Positions 8,615-16,592 of a DNA stretch of 64,000 nt are shown one piece after another (the first letter of the stretch is position 1; each line of letters opens with the position of its first letter). The position numbers and the translations under genes were made by a program. The stretch lies in contig UBNV01000010.1 of the NCBI GenBank assembly GCA_900466945.1, forward strand, positions 124,001 through 188,000, written 5' to 3'. The notes under the pieces are model-generated. The model had not been told where the DNA came from and ran no database searches. It saw only the letters and a list, made by a program, of their open reading frames with translations. This DNA is from Hyphomicrobiales bacterium (GTDB taxonomy: Bacteria > Pseudomonadota > Alphaproteobacteria > Rhizobiales > Rhizobiaceae).

Positions 8615-9622
8615 TCACACGTTGTCGTAGACGACTTCTAGGGAAGGCCTGTTCAGAGTGCCTGCCGCGCACATGTCTTCTGGTGTCGCCGGCTGCAGCT
8701 TGTAATCGGCGCCGGTTTCGCTGGCGTCGAACAGGCCGAGCAGCCCGTCCTGGTCGAGTGGTCGCGGCAACATCGGGGGAGCTTCGGCAAGATTGATGGA
8801 GAGCGCTTCGAACAGTGGACCCCATTGCGATTCATGGGTGCCGATAATCTGATAGTTGGCGCTCTTGCGGCGGATGTCGTCATCCTGCGGGATCGACGCG
8901 AGCACCGGGATGCCAACTGCGTCCGCAAAGGCTTGGGCCTCGCCCGTGCCGTCATCCTTGTTGATGACGAGACCCGCGACGCCCACATTGCCACCGAGAT
9001 TGCGGAAATACTTGACCGCCGAACAGACATTGTTGGCGACGTAGAGCGACTGCAGGTCATTCGATCCGACGACGACGACCTTCTGGCACATGTCACGGGC
9101 AATCGGCAGGCCGAAGCCGCCGCAGACCACGTCGCCCAGGAAGTCGAGTAGGATGAAGTCGAAGTCCCAGTCATGGAAGCCGAGCTTTTCCAGCGTCTCG
9201 AAGCCGTGGATGATGCCACGTCCGCCGCAGCCGCGACCCACTTCCGGGCCTCCCAGTTCCATGGCGTAGACGCCGTCACGCTTGAAGCAGACGTCCGAAA
9301 TCGAGACTTCCTGGCCGGCTTCCTTGCGGCGTGAAGCCGTCTGTAGGATTGTCGGACAGGCGCGGCCACCGAAGAGCAATGAGGTCGTGTCGCTCTTCGG
9401 ATCGCAGCCGATCAGCAGCACCTTCTTGCCGAGCTGGGCCAGCATGTAGGAGAGATTGGCGAGCGTGAAGCTCTTGCCGATGCCGCCCTTGCCATAGATC
9501 GCAATGATCTGCGTCTCCTTGGTCACCTTGCCGGTTGCCGGCGCATCGGGTTCGATGGCTGCTTCTTCGCGCAGGTTCTCCTGCAGGCGCTCCAAGCCGT
9601 CGGGTGCGAGATCGAGGCTCAT
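8615..9622 (-). CDS. bchX: Chlorophyllide reductase iron-sulfur ATPase subunit X
   Basis: NifH/BchL-like dimeric ATPase that passes electrons through an intersubunit 4Fe-4S cluster to BchYZ. Walker A is at residues 44-51 (YGKGGIGKS). The two cluster cysteines lie in GPEVGRGCGGRGI and FLGDVVCGGFGLP, and the switch segment DFILLDFLGD is intact. The 335-aa length fits the family, and the N-terminal 35-residue extension before the fold is typical of BchX rather than NifH. The ATG overlaps the bchC stop by 4 nt (ATGA). Because the COR reductase cluster is oxygen-sensitive in this family, its presence with PufC suits micro-oxic synthesis. Confidence 0.98.
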   Translation of the reverse strand: MSLDLAPDGLERLQENLREEAAIEPDAPATGKVTKETQIIAIYGKGGIGKSFTLANLSYMLAQLGKKVLLIGCDPKSDTTSLLFGGRACPTILQTASRRKEAGQEVSISDVCFKRDGVYAMELGGPEVGRGCGGRGIIHGFETLEKLGFHDWDFDFILLDFLGDVVCGGFGLPIARDMCQKVVVVGSNDLQSLYVANNVCSAVKYFRNLGGNVGVAGLVINKDDGTGEAQAFADAVGIPVLASIPQDDDIRRKSANYQIIGTHESQWGPLFEALSINLAEAPPMLPRPLDQDGLLGLFDASETGADYKLQPATPEDMCAAGTLNRPSLEVVYDNV

Positions 9623-10557
9623 GCGGCGTTCCTCCAGTCGATGATCATTTTCAGGCAGTCGGGGTCGGTGAATGCCGTCCGATAGGCCGAAGCGGCATCG
9701 GAAGGGGCGGAATGGTGGGTGATGAGGCCGCCTAGCGAGAGGCTCCCGGCTCCGACCATGCCGAGCACGGCATCGAGATCGGACGGTGTGAACTCTGCAG
9801 CGATGGCGATCGTGGCCTCCTTCATGAAGGCCGTCGGGAAGCCGAAATCGACGCGGCCACCATAAAATCCAGCAAGGACAAGTTCGCCCTGTCGGTTGAG
9901 ACGGGCGATGGCGGTGTCGATGACTGCCGCGTCTCCGCTCGCGTCGATGATGACGTCATGGCGTTGGTCTCGATCGTCCTCAGATGTGGTGACGGCGTAG
10001 CCCTGCGCACCAGCGCTGCGGACGTCCAGCGTTTCCCAGACGGTCGGTGCCGGATGTCCGGCGGCCATGACGATACGTGCAATGAGGCGCCCGAGCACCC
10101 CGTGGCCGATAACCAGAGACGCCGGCCGCGTGGAACGACTGACGGCGTGATGGGCTGTGGCGGCAAGCGCCAGAAGAGCTGCTTCTTCGGGGCGCTCGAA
10201 ACGGGTCTGGACCGTCCGCGGTCCCGGCACCACCAGCCTTGCGGCACTCGCGCCGAACAGGCCGGCGGCGTCGGCGTAACAGCTGGCGCCGGGTACGAAG
10301 ACCTGGTCTCCGACCGCACGGCCGGAGGATGCTCCGGCCTCGATCACTGTGCCGACCGTCTCGTAACCGGGAACAAGCGGATAACGCATGCCCGGGAAAA
10401 CCGGCATCGTGCCTTCGTAGAGCATTTTCTCGGTGCCGCTGGAAATGCCGCTGAAAATGGATTCGACAACCACGTCGGAGGGCACTGGCGGGTTGAGTGC
10501 CAACTGCCTGACGGCAAGCATTCCTGGATTTTCGAATACGACGGCTGCGGTCCGCAT
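9619..10557 (-). CDS. bchC: 3-hydroxyethyl bacteriochlorophyllide a dehydrogenase
   Basis: NAD-dependent MDR-family dehydrogenase that oxidises the C3 hydroxyethyl group to acetyl late in bacteriochlorophyll a synthesis. The start is ATG at 10557 (MRTAAVVFENPG), preceded by GGGGAGGG 8 nt upstream; a frame open 16 codons further has no such site. Motifs include SGISSGTEKMLYEG, PLVPGYETVG and a Rossmann segment around VIGHGVLGRLIARI. Like other BchC proteins it lacks the zinc-ligand cluster of alcohol dehydrogenases. The 312-aa length is normal. It is the promoter-proximal gene of bchCXYZ-puf, with a tandem PpsR-type operator 43-86 bp upstream of its start codon. Confidence 0.95.
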   Translation of the reverse strand: MRTAAVVFENPGMLAVRQLALNPPVPSDVVVESIFSGISSGTEKMLYEGTMPVFPGMRYPLVPGYETVGTVIEAGASSGRAVGDQVFVPGASCYADAAGLFGASAARLVVPGPRTVQTRFERPEEAALLALAATAHHAVSRSTRPASLVIGHGVLGRLIARIVMAAGHPAPTVWETLDVRSAGAQGYAVTTSEDDRDQRHDVIIDASGDAAVIDTAIARLNRQGELVLAGFYGGRVDFGFPTAFMKEATIAIAAEFTPSDLDAVLGMVGAGSLSLGGLITHHSAPSDAASAYRTAFTDPDCLKMIIDWRNAA

Positions 10558-10599
10558 TATCGTGCCCTCCCCGGACACGGGATGCCTGCTGCTCCCAAA

Positions 10600-10643
10600 T
10601 GTCATCTTAAGATTACGCTACAAAGTGTCAATCTAAATTTACA
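10600..10643 (-). promoter_or_regulatory. Tandem PpsR/CrtJ-type operator upstream of bchC
   Basis: A full TGT-N12-ACA site lies at 10626-10643 (TGTCAATCTAAATTTACA). A degenerate copy TGT-N12-ACG, centred on the palindrome ATCTTAAGAT, lies at 10600-10617. The spacer is exactly 8 bp, the arrangement known for cooperative CrtJ/PpsR binding at the Rhodobacter bchC promoter. Aerobic repression of bchCXYZ-puf is inferred. Confidence 0.8.
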
Positions 10644-10669
10644 CAAAGACCTGTGCCTAACCACTTCAT

Positions 10670-11866
10670 TCAGCGTCTGGCGGTGACGAAGCTGGCCAAT
10701 AGTGGGTTCGTGGAGGCCGATGCCGTCGCATCGCGAAAGCCGCATTGCGCCAGCAAGTCGATGATTTCCAACGCTGTCCGGCAGCGACCCGAGCCCATGG
10801 CTGCGAAATAGGTACCGAAATAGAGTGCGGCGAGATTCGGGCCTTCGCTGTCACCAGCCATAGCTTCTGCAACAACCACGGTCGTTCCCGGAGACAGATG
10901 GAGGTGCAGATTCGACAGGATCTGCAGCGCACGCTCGTCGTCATGGTCACAGAGGATGCGGATCAGGGTCACGCAGTCATGGGTTGCGGGAATTGGGCCC
11001 GTGGCGAAGTCGCCGGAATGCAGCGTGACGCGGTCCAGCATGCCCTGCATGCGCAGGTGGCGCGATGCGAGCTCGGTCACAGCAGGGAGATCGAAGAGGG
11101 CGAGTTTCAGCTCTGGATGGCGGACACCGAGAGCGCAGAGAAAGGCTCCTTCTCCACCGCCGATGTCGAGTACGGATCGATACTGTCCGAAGTCGTGCGA
11201 GTTGAGAATGCAGTCCGCGAGCATGGCTTGGCTCGCGCGCATCAGGGCCGAATAGGGGGCGACCTCCGCACTCCCCATCCTGGCCGGAGCGTTGCCGCGA
11301 ACATAGGCCCAGTAGCGGCGCAATTCCGTATCACCCACCTCCCCGCGCCAGAAGGCAGCCGCATCAGCAATGTCACGGTACAACATGTCATGATGGCGGA
11401 TCATTTCGCGCAGACCACGGTCGGCCGCAAGCACTGTGCCGGCATCGGACAAAATCCAGAGATCGGGGCCGGCGCTTGCCACGAGGTCGAGGCGCCTTGC
11501 CTGATCGAGAAGGTGCCGCATGTGTTCGGGTGGCACGCCGCAGCGCGCAGCGAGGGCGGCGGTCGAACGCACGGCTCCCTCCAGCGCTTCGAAAAGGCCG
11601 AGATGCACGCAGGCCGACAGGATCTGGGTGTGGACGAAGCCGGTGGTTAGGCGGAAGAGGTTATTCGCCTTGCGGTTGGCGATGCAGCGCAGAACAGGAA
11701 GGCGGGCAAGGAGGGAACGGAAACGGGGTGAGGCGATCTGGCGGTTGCGCCACAGCCGCAGCCGGACGGCGAGCGGATGCGCGCGATCCTGATCGTCGGG
11801 CGTTAGGTCGGCTGTGCCGCCGATCGGCAGATTGGCCTGAAAGCCTCTTCCACCGCCGGTGTCCAT
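10670..11866 (-). CDS. crtF: Hydroxyneurosporene/demethylspheroidene O-methyltransferase
   Basis: SAM-dependent methyltransferase that methylates the C1 hydroxyl group of acyclic carotenoids in the spheroidene/spirilloxanthin route. The 398-aa protein has an N-terminal dimerisation/winged-helix region (residues 60-150; GVPPEHMRHLLDQARRLDLV) and a Rossmann methyltransferase domain with the SAM loop DIGGGEG at 234-240. The catalytic-loop region LIRILCDHDDERALQIL is typical of this O-methyltransferase group. It starts 4 nt after the crtE stop, so crtE and crtF form a two-gene unit. Its stop lies about 26 bp from the PpsR site of the bchC operon, so crtEF may also read through into bchC as a superoperon. 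Confidence 0.94.
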   Translation of the reverse strand: MDTGGGRGFQANLPIGGTADLTPDDQDRAHPLAVRLRLWRNRQIASPRFRSLLARLPVLRCIANRKANNLFRLTTGFVHTQILSACVHLGLFEALEGAVRSTAALAARCGVPPEHMRHLLDQARRLDLVASAGPDLWILSDAGTVLAADRGLREMIRHHDMLYRDIADAAAFWRGEVGDTELRRYWAYVRGNAPARMGSAEVAPYSALMRASQAMLADCILNSHDFGQYRSVLDIGGGEGAFLCALGVRHPELKLALFDLPAVTELASRHLRMQGMLDRVTLHSGDFATGPIPATHDCVTLIRILCDHDDERALQILSNLHLHLSPGTTVVVAEAMAGDSEGPNLAALYFGTYFAAMGSGRCRTALEIIDLLAQCGFRDATASASTNPLLASFVTARR

Positions 11867-11870
11867 GGCA

Positions 11871-12737
11871 TCACGCTGCGCTGGTGGCGAGCGTCTTCGG
11901 CATCAGCCGCGTCGCTTCGTTTCGGATCATCGAGCGGAAGGCTTCGGCGCCCGGGCAATCCGGGACACTGTCGACAGCCTCCGCTACGAGGCGCTTCAGG
12001 CGGACGAGGGCGGCTTCCAGGCCGATGCTGGCAACGATGTTGGGCTTGCCATTGCGGCTGTCCTGGCCAGCGGGCTTGCCTGCGTCCGATTGTCCGACTG
12101 CATCATAGAGATCATCGGCCACCTGATAGGCGGCGCCGAGGGCGTCTGCCAAAACCAGCCACTCTCTTGGGTTGCCGCCGGATGCGATCGCGCCGGTCGA
12201 TACGGCGCCGCTGAACAGCGAGGCCGTCTTGGCGCGGTGGTAGGCGGCGATGTTGATCTCCGGTTCGCTCTCCCAGGCCTGTCCGGCCACCAGGCCATAG
12301 GGGCTGCCGACGGCATTGGCGATGGTCGCGATCATCGGTGCGGTCAGAAGCGGGGTCGTCTGTGTTTCGCGCGCCACCGTCTCGAAGGCGGCGATGATCA
12401 GGCCGTCGCCGACGAGAAGGGCGATCTCCTCGCCAAACTGGGCATGCACGCTGGGTGCGCCCCGCCGCGTCATGGCATTGTCGAAGCAGGGCATGTCGTC
12501 ATGCACGAGGGATGCACAATGCAGGAGTTCGATTGCGACGGCTGCGCTGTCGGCGGCGAGGGGTTCGCGATCTCCACAGGCAGCAGCAACCGCGAGACAA
12601 AGGCGGGGCCTGATGCGCGCTCCACCCGGAAATACCGCGTGCCGCAAAGCTTTCGCCAGGATGGGCGGACATCCGTTTGCGGTGGCATAGCGCAAGGAGC
12701 GCTGCATGCCGGATTCGATGCGCTCGGGGAAATCCAT
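11871..12737 (-). CDS. crtE: Geranylgeranyl diphosphate synthase
   Basis: Trans-prenyltransferase that makes C20 GGPP for both carotenoids and the phytol tail. First aspartate-rich motif is at residues 80-86 (DDMPCFD), second at 208-212 (DDLYD); the GGARIRPRL substrate-binding segment lies at residues 38-46. The ATG at 12737 (MDFPERIE) is preceded by AGAGGTGAG and gives 288 aa, the normal size. The frame is open another 127 codons upstream, but that stretch covers the regulatory region and the divergent crtD start and is not coding. Transcribed away from crtD with a shared operator region between them. Confidence 0.95.
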   Translation of the reverse strand: MDFPERIESGMQRSLRYATANGCPPILAKALRHAVFPGGARIRPRLCLAVAAACGDREPLAADSAAVAIELLHCASLVHDDMPCFDNAMTRRGAPSVHAQFGEEIALLVGDGLIIAAFETVARETQTTPLLTAPMIATIANAVGSPYGLVAGQAWESEPEINIAAYHRAKTASLFSGAVSTGAIASGGNPREWLVLADALGAAYQVADDLYDAVGQSDAGKPAGQDSRNGKPNIVASIGLEAALVRLKRLVAEAVDSVPDCPGAEAFRSMIRNEATRLMPKTLATSAA

Positions 12738-12764
12738 GTGGCTCACCTCTAGAGAATGCGCGAT

Positions 12765-12808
12765 TGTAAAATTTTCTGAACTAACTATGGTGTCAATAAA
12801 GATTGACA
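12765..12808. promoter_or_regulatory. Tandem PpsR/CrtJ-type operator between crtE and crtD
   Basis: A full site TGTCAATAAAGATTGACA (TGT-N12-ACA) lies at 12791-12808 and a degenerate TGT-N12-ACT copy at 12765-12782, again separated by exactly 8 bp. The pair fills the 109-bp gap between the divergent crtEF and crtDC starts, so one PpsR complex could repress both directions. Confidence 0.8.
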
Positions 12809-12846
12809 CATGTGCGCTGTAAGTCAACCGGTCAAAGGAGTGGGTT

Positions 12847-14427
12847 TTGTCCGTATCGACCGATAACACCGTCGTGGTGATCGGCGCCGGCATGGCGGGG
12901 CTTGTAGCGGCCATCCGGCTTGCGGCCGGTGGATATCGTGTCGTCGTGCTCGAGGCGCAGGACGAAGCCGGTGGCAAGATGCGGCGGGTGGATGTCGATG
13001 GTGTCGGCTTTGATGGCGGCCCGACCGTGCTGACGATGAAATGGGTGTTCGAAGCACTGTTTGCCGCGGCCGGCCGCGACATCGACGAGGAGCTGACGCT
13101 CGCTCCGTCCTCCGTCATCGCGCGGCACTACTGGCGGGGCGGGGCCAGTCTCGACCTTCATTCTGATCCTGACGAGACAGTGCGTGCGATCGAGGATTTC
13201 GCCGGGCGCCGAGAGGCAGAAGGCTATCGCCGTTTCGCGTCAGACAGTCGGCGGATCTTCGAGGTCCTGAAGGACAGTTTCATCGATGCCTCCAGGCCCA
13301 ATCCACTCTCCCTGTCTCGCCGCATTGGTCTTGGACGTCCTGCCGATCTCTTCGCGATCAAGCCCTTTGCGACACTCTGGTCCGCGCTCGGGGGCTACTT
13401 TTCCGACGTGCGCCTGCGTCAGTTGTTCGGTCGTTACGCCACCTATTGCGGCTCCTCGCCCTATCTGTCTCCAGCCACGTTGATGCTGGTGGCCCATGTC
13501 GAGCAGGAAGGTGTCTGGACGGTGCAGGGCGGCATCCGTGCACTGGCAAAACGGCTCGAGGCTCTTGCAGTGGGGCTCGGGGTCGAGTTTCGTTACAGCG
13601 ATCCCGTTATCCGGATCCTTGAGGATCCATCGCGGCGTGCGGTCTCCGGTGTCGTCACAGCGGCGGGGCACCGTTTCGATGCCAGGCAGATCATCTACAA
13701 TGGGGACGTTGCGGCGCTCGGGCTTTTGATGGGCGTGCCTCCTGATGCAAGCAAGTCCCAAGCCCTGCGCTCGCTCTCCGCCTTGGTGTGCTGCAGCCTC
13801 GCAAAACCAGATGGTGTGCCACTCGCCCATCACACGGTGTTCTTTTCCGACGACTATCAGCGGGAGTTCGACGCGATCTTTGCTCGCCGCGAGGCTCCTG
13901 CCGATCCGACTGTCTATCTCTGTGCCCAAGATCGCAACGCCGAGGGTGGTCTGCCTTCGAAGCATGACGGTCCGGAACGGATATACGCCCTGATGAATCT
14001 GCCGGCGGACGGTGATCGTCGCCGTCGCGACGAAAGTGAGGTCAGCGCATGTCTGAAGAGCATGGAACAGCGGCTGGCGCTGAACGGCCTGACACTCACC
14101 CAGAGCCCGGCGCCGGCGAGCATCACGACACCGGACCGTTTCGCGGAGCTTTATCCGGGAACCGGAGGGGCGCTTTACGGGATGGCCTCACACGGATGGA
14201 TGGCGTCCTTCGCCCGGCCGGGATCGGAGGGGCCGCTGCCGGGCCTCTATCTTGCGGGGGGCAGCGTGCATCCGGGGCCGGGCCTGCCGATGGCAGCACT
14301 GTCGGGCAAACTCGCGGCCGAGCGGTTGATGACGGACCGGCCTTTGACCAGCCAGTTCCATCGGGTGGCTATCACTGGTGGTATGTCGACGGAACGAGCG
14401 ATTGCGGGCGCTTCGCCTTCACCGTGA
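12847..14427 (+). CDS. crtD: Hydroxyneurosporene (1-hydroxycarotenoid 3,4-) dehydrogenase
   Basis: FAD-dependent CrtI-family desaturase that introduces the C3-C4 double bond into 1-hydroxy/1-methoxy acyclic carotenoids. Dinucleotide-binding motif GAGMAG is at residues 13-18 and the C-terminal family signature is GLYLAGGSVHPGPGLPMAALSGKLAAE. The start is TTG at 12847: AAAGGAG lies 6 nt before it, and no in-frame ATG or GTG gives a better fit. Length 526 aa is normal. The last residues (MTDRPLTSQFHR...ITGGMSTERA) resemble other CrtD tails but lie over DNA that also encodes a conserved CrtC-like N terminus in the +2 frame. Confidence 0.94.
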   Translation: MSVSTDNTVVVIGAGMAGLVAAIRLAAGGYRVVVLEAQDEAGGKMRRVDVDGVGFDGGPTVLTMKWVFEALFAAAGRDIDEELTLAPSSVIARHYWRGGASLDLHSDPDETVRAIEDFAGRREAEGYRRFASDSRRIFEVLKDSFIDASRPNPLSLSRRIGLGRPADLFAIKPFATLWSALGGYFSDVRLRQLFGRYATYCGSSPYLSPATLMLVAHVEQEGVWTVQGGIRALAKRLEALAVGLGVEFRYSDPVIRILEDPSRRAVSGVVTAAGHRFDARQIIYNGDVAALGLLMGVPPDASKSQALRSLSALVCCSLAKPDGVPLAHHTVFFSDDYQREFDAIFARREAPADPTVYLCAQDRNAEGGLPSKHDGPERIYALMNLPADGDRRRRDESEVSACLKSMEQRLALNGLTLTQSPAPASITTPDRFAELYPGTGGALYGMASHGWMASFARPGSEGPLPGLYLAGGSVHPGPGLPMAALSGKLAAERLMTDRPLTSQFHRVAITGGMSTERAIAGASPSP

Positions 14428-15272
14428 TCGCCTTCGTCGGGTCCGTTTTTTCGCCCTATTATTACTGGTCGGGCCGCAAGGATCCGCAGAACCATGTGGC
14501 GTTCAACGTCGCGCTTTACGGTCCCCAGGGTCATGCCTGGGCAATGACGGAGCGCGGTACGCGGCATTTGCGGCGTGGACGCCAGACCTTGGAGATCGGC
14601 AGCAGTTCCATGCGGATCGACGGTGCGGACCTGGTGATCGCCTTCGACGAAGTCTTTCTGCCATGGCCGGGGCAGAGGTGGTGGCCCAAGCGCATGCGCG
14701 GCGAAATTCGTCTTGCTGCAGACGTTCACGGGGATCAGGCCTATCCGCTTGACCTGGCGGGGCGGCATCTGTGGCAACCGGTCATGCCCAAGGGTCGCGT
14801 CGCGGTTTCCGGCGATGCCTTGCAGGATGGCGGTTGGTCCGGGCAGGGCTATCACGATATGAACTATGGAAGCCGGCCTCTGGAGGACGATTTTGCGGGC
14901 TGGGACTGGGCGCGAGGTGCCACCGACGATGGCAGTGCGGTCCTTCTCTACGACGCGATGCTCGCGAGCGGATCCAGCAGGCGCTTTGGCCTCGTTTACG
15001 CCGATGATGAGGTTCGTGAAATCGAATTGCCGCCGCGGCAAACGCTAAAGCCTGGCTTCTGGCGTGTGGGGGGCGGTATCGCCTGCGATCAAACTGCCGA
15101 TCCGGTGTTGCAGAGCACTTACGAAGATACACCCTTCTATCGGCGGTCACAGGTGCAGACCGAGATCGACGGCGAGCGCTTGGTCATGATGCACGAGACC
15201 CTCGATTGCCGGCGGCTGGCCAATCCACTAGTCAAATTCATGCTGCCTTTCCGCATGCCGCGACGGGCTTAA
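14424..15272 (+). CDS. crtC: Carotenoid 1,2-hydratase
   Basis: Adds water across the terminal C1-C2 double bond of neurosporene or lycopene, making the hydroxyl group used by CrtD and CrtF. The GTG at 14424 overlaps the crtD stop (GTGA) and gives 282 aa, equal to the Rhodobacter proteins (VIAFVGSVFSPYYYWSGRKDPQNHVAFNVALYG). The same frame, however, is open upstream and reads FDQPVPSGGYHWWYVDG before this GTG, which matches the N terminus of longer CrtC homologues. The nearest ATG that would include it is at 14196, giving 358 aa and 232 nt of overlap with crtD. So the start is unsettled. The stop overlaps the stop of a small minus-strand ORF. Confidence 0.9.
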   Translation: MIAFVGSVFSPYYYWSGRKDPQNHVAFNVALYGPQGHAWAMTERGTRHLRRGRQTLEIGSSSMRIDGADLVIAFDEVFLPWPGQRWWPKRMRGEIRLAADVHGDQAYPLDLAGRHLWQPVMPKGRVAVSGDALQDGGWSGQGYHDMNYGSRPLEDDFAGWDWARGATDDGSAVLLYDAMLASGSSRRFGLVYADDEVREIELPPRQTLKPGFWRVGGGIACDQTADPVLQSTYEDTPFYRRSQVQTEIDGERLVMMHETLDCRRLANPLVKFMLPFRMPRRA

Positions 15273-15433
15273 CCCGTTTTGTCATCGCGCTTGCTTTCCT
15301 GCTCGGCAGCCTGTGCGCGTGCCTCCGCTTTCAGCTTCTCTTTTCGCAGATCGCGCATCTGCCAGAGATAGAATGCGATCGCGAGGCTGAAGACAAAGGC
15401 TGCCTCGATCAGGCCGAAATAGCTCTCAAGCAA
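15269..15433 (-). CDS. Small single-helix membrane protein downstream of crtB
   Basis: A 54-codon frame begins with TTG at 15433, overlapping the crtB stop by 8 nt, and ends with TAA at 15269-15271, sharing bases with the crtC stop on the other strand. The predicted product MLESYFGLIEAAFVFSLAIAF... has an N-terminal hydrophobic helix (about residues 6-22), then YLWQMRDLRKEKLK and a charged, probably helical tail rich in Lys, Glu, Arg and Ala. No methionine or GTG start is available before the helix, so the TTG is required. This protein-like composition and the tight coupling to crtB argue that it is real. Function unknown; a membrane tether for the carotenoid enzymes is one possibility. Confidence 0.62.
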   Translation of the reverse strand: MLESYFGLIEAAFVFSLAIAFYLWQMRDLRKEKLKAEARAQAAEQESKRDDKTG

Positions 15434-16592
15434 GGGTCGCCGCCTTGTCCCGAGCGGCGCGCCGGCGTTCGAGGGCTTGCATGCGAGCCTCTGCGTTGAG
15501 GCGAAGGAGAATGCCCGTCACGCGCCCGATCGTGTTCTCGTCGTTCGTCTCCGCAGCGGCCGGACGCAACGAGGCGTGGCCTTGCTGCAGGCTGCCGCTC
15601 ACCGTCACGAGGTCTCGCGCAGCGGGATCGGCGCGGCTATGCAGATCCCGGATCGACGTTGCGGTCCAGCGGCTGTCTTCGTATCGCGCCCTGATCATCA
15701 GGCCGATCTTGGTGCCGAGTCCGGTCGTTGCTCGTTTCGAGACGCTGTCGTAGCCGTTTGCCGCAATGCTCGTCCCGATCGCCTCGTAGACAAGGGCCGC
15801 GGTTCTGATCGCGTGTCGGCACGGTTTGGGCAGGCTGCGAATGCCGGCATGGCCGAGCCGGTAATGTCTGGCCGCTTCGTCGAGCACGCGCTTAACGACG
15901 GCGCCGAGTGCCGGGGAGAAACGCGGCTCGCGTAGAAAGGCCTCTGCATCGATGCCCTGTTCAGCAAGCCAGTCGAGCGGCAGATAGAGCCTGCCGTTTC
16001 GCGCATCCTCGCCGACGTCACGGGCGATGTTGGTCAGCTGCATGGCGATGCCGAGGTCGGCGGCACGGGCCAGCGCCGCTCTGTCGCGCACACCCATGAC
16101 CGAAGCCATCATTAGGCCGACGCTCGACGCGACACAGGTCGCATAGGCCTTCACATCACCGATCGTTGCGTGGCGACGACCTTCGAGATCCATGGCAAAG
16201 CCGTCGAGCAGGGCCTCGACCACCGGTTTGGGAATGGCGTGACCGTGAACCACCCGGGAAAATGCACGATCGCAGGCGAAGGGGGCGGGATCCCCGTCAT
16301 AGATCAGGTCGAGACGTTGTCTCAGCCTTGTCAGGGCCGGCATGCCGCTCCTCGGGTCGTCGATCAGATCGTCCGAATGGCGGCAGAAAGCGTAGAGCGC
16401 GCGGGCCGCCTGTCGCGTCTGGGCGGGGAGGAGCAGGGAGGCCAGATGAAAGGATTTCGACCCTCGCCGGATCGCGGCGGAGCAGGCCTTCTCGTCTTCG
16501 ATCTCACCGGAAAAACCATAGTTCAGCAGGATCGGTCGGCGGATCAGTGGCCGGGCCAGGTGCCTGCCGGGAAGAGTGTCGAGTGTGGTCAT
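15426..16592 (-). CDS. crtB: Phytoene synthase
   Basis: Condenses two GGPP molecules head-to-head to 15-cis-phytoene, the first committed carotenoid step. The 388-aa protein has GSKSFHLASLLLP, the first aspartate motif DDLID at residues 74-78 and the second region LTNIARDVGEDARNGRLYLP with Asp192 and Asp196. The start is the ATG at 16592, overlapping the crtI stop by 4 nt; the frame upstream is only crtI in another phase. The C terminus past about residue 310 is rich in Ala and Arg and probably disordered. It follows crtI in the bchIDO-crtIB operon, the usual order in purple bacteria. Confidence 0.95.
   Translation of the reverse strand: MTTLDTLPGRHLARPLIRRPILLNYGFSGEIEDEKACSAAIRRGSKSFHLASLLLPAQTRQAARALYAFCRHSDDLIDDPRSGMPALTRLRQRLDLIYDGDPAPFACDRAFSRVVHGHAIPKPVVEALLDGFAMDLEGRRHATIGDVKAYATCVASSVGLMMASVMGVRDRAALARAADLGIAMQLTNIARDVGEDARNGRLYLPLDWLAEQGIDAEAFLREPRFSPALGAVVKRVLDEAARHYRLGHAGIRSLPKPCRHAIRTAALVYEAIGTSIAANGYDSVSKRATTGLGTKIGLMIRARYEDSRWTATSIRDLHSRADPAARDLVTVSGSLQQGHASLRPAAAETNDENTIGRVTGILLRLNAEARMQALERRRAARDKAATLA

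Noticed and set aside
14049..14195. Long N-terminal extension of crtC from the ATG at 14049
   Set aside because: Residues from 14049 to about 14320 (SEEHGTAAGAERPDTHPEPG...) are low-complexity and overlap the crtD core. Only the FDQPV...WWYVD part just before 14424 looks CrtC-like.
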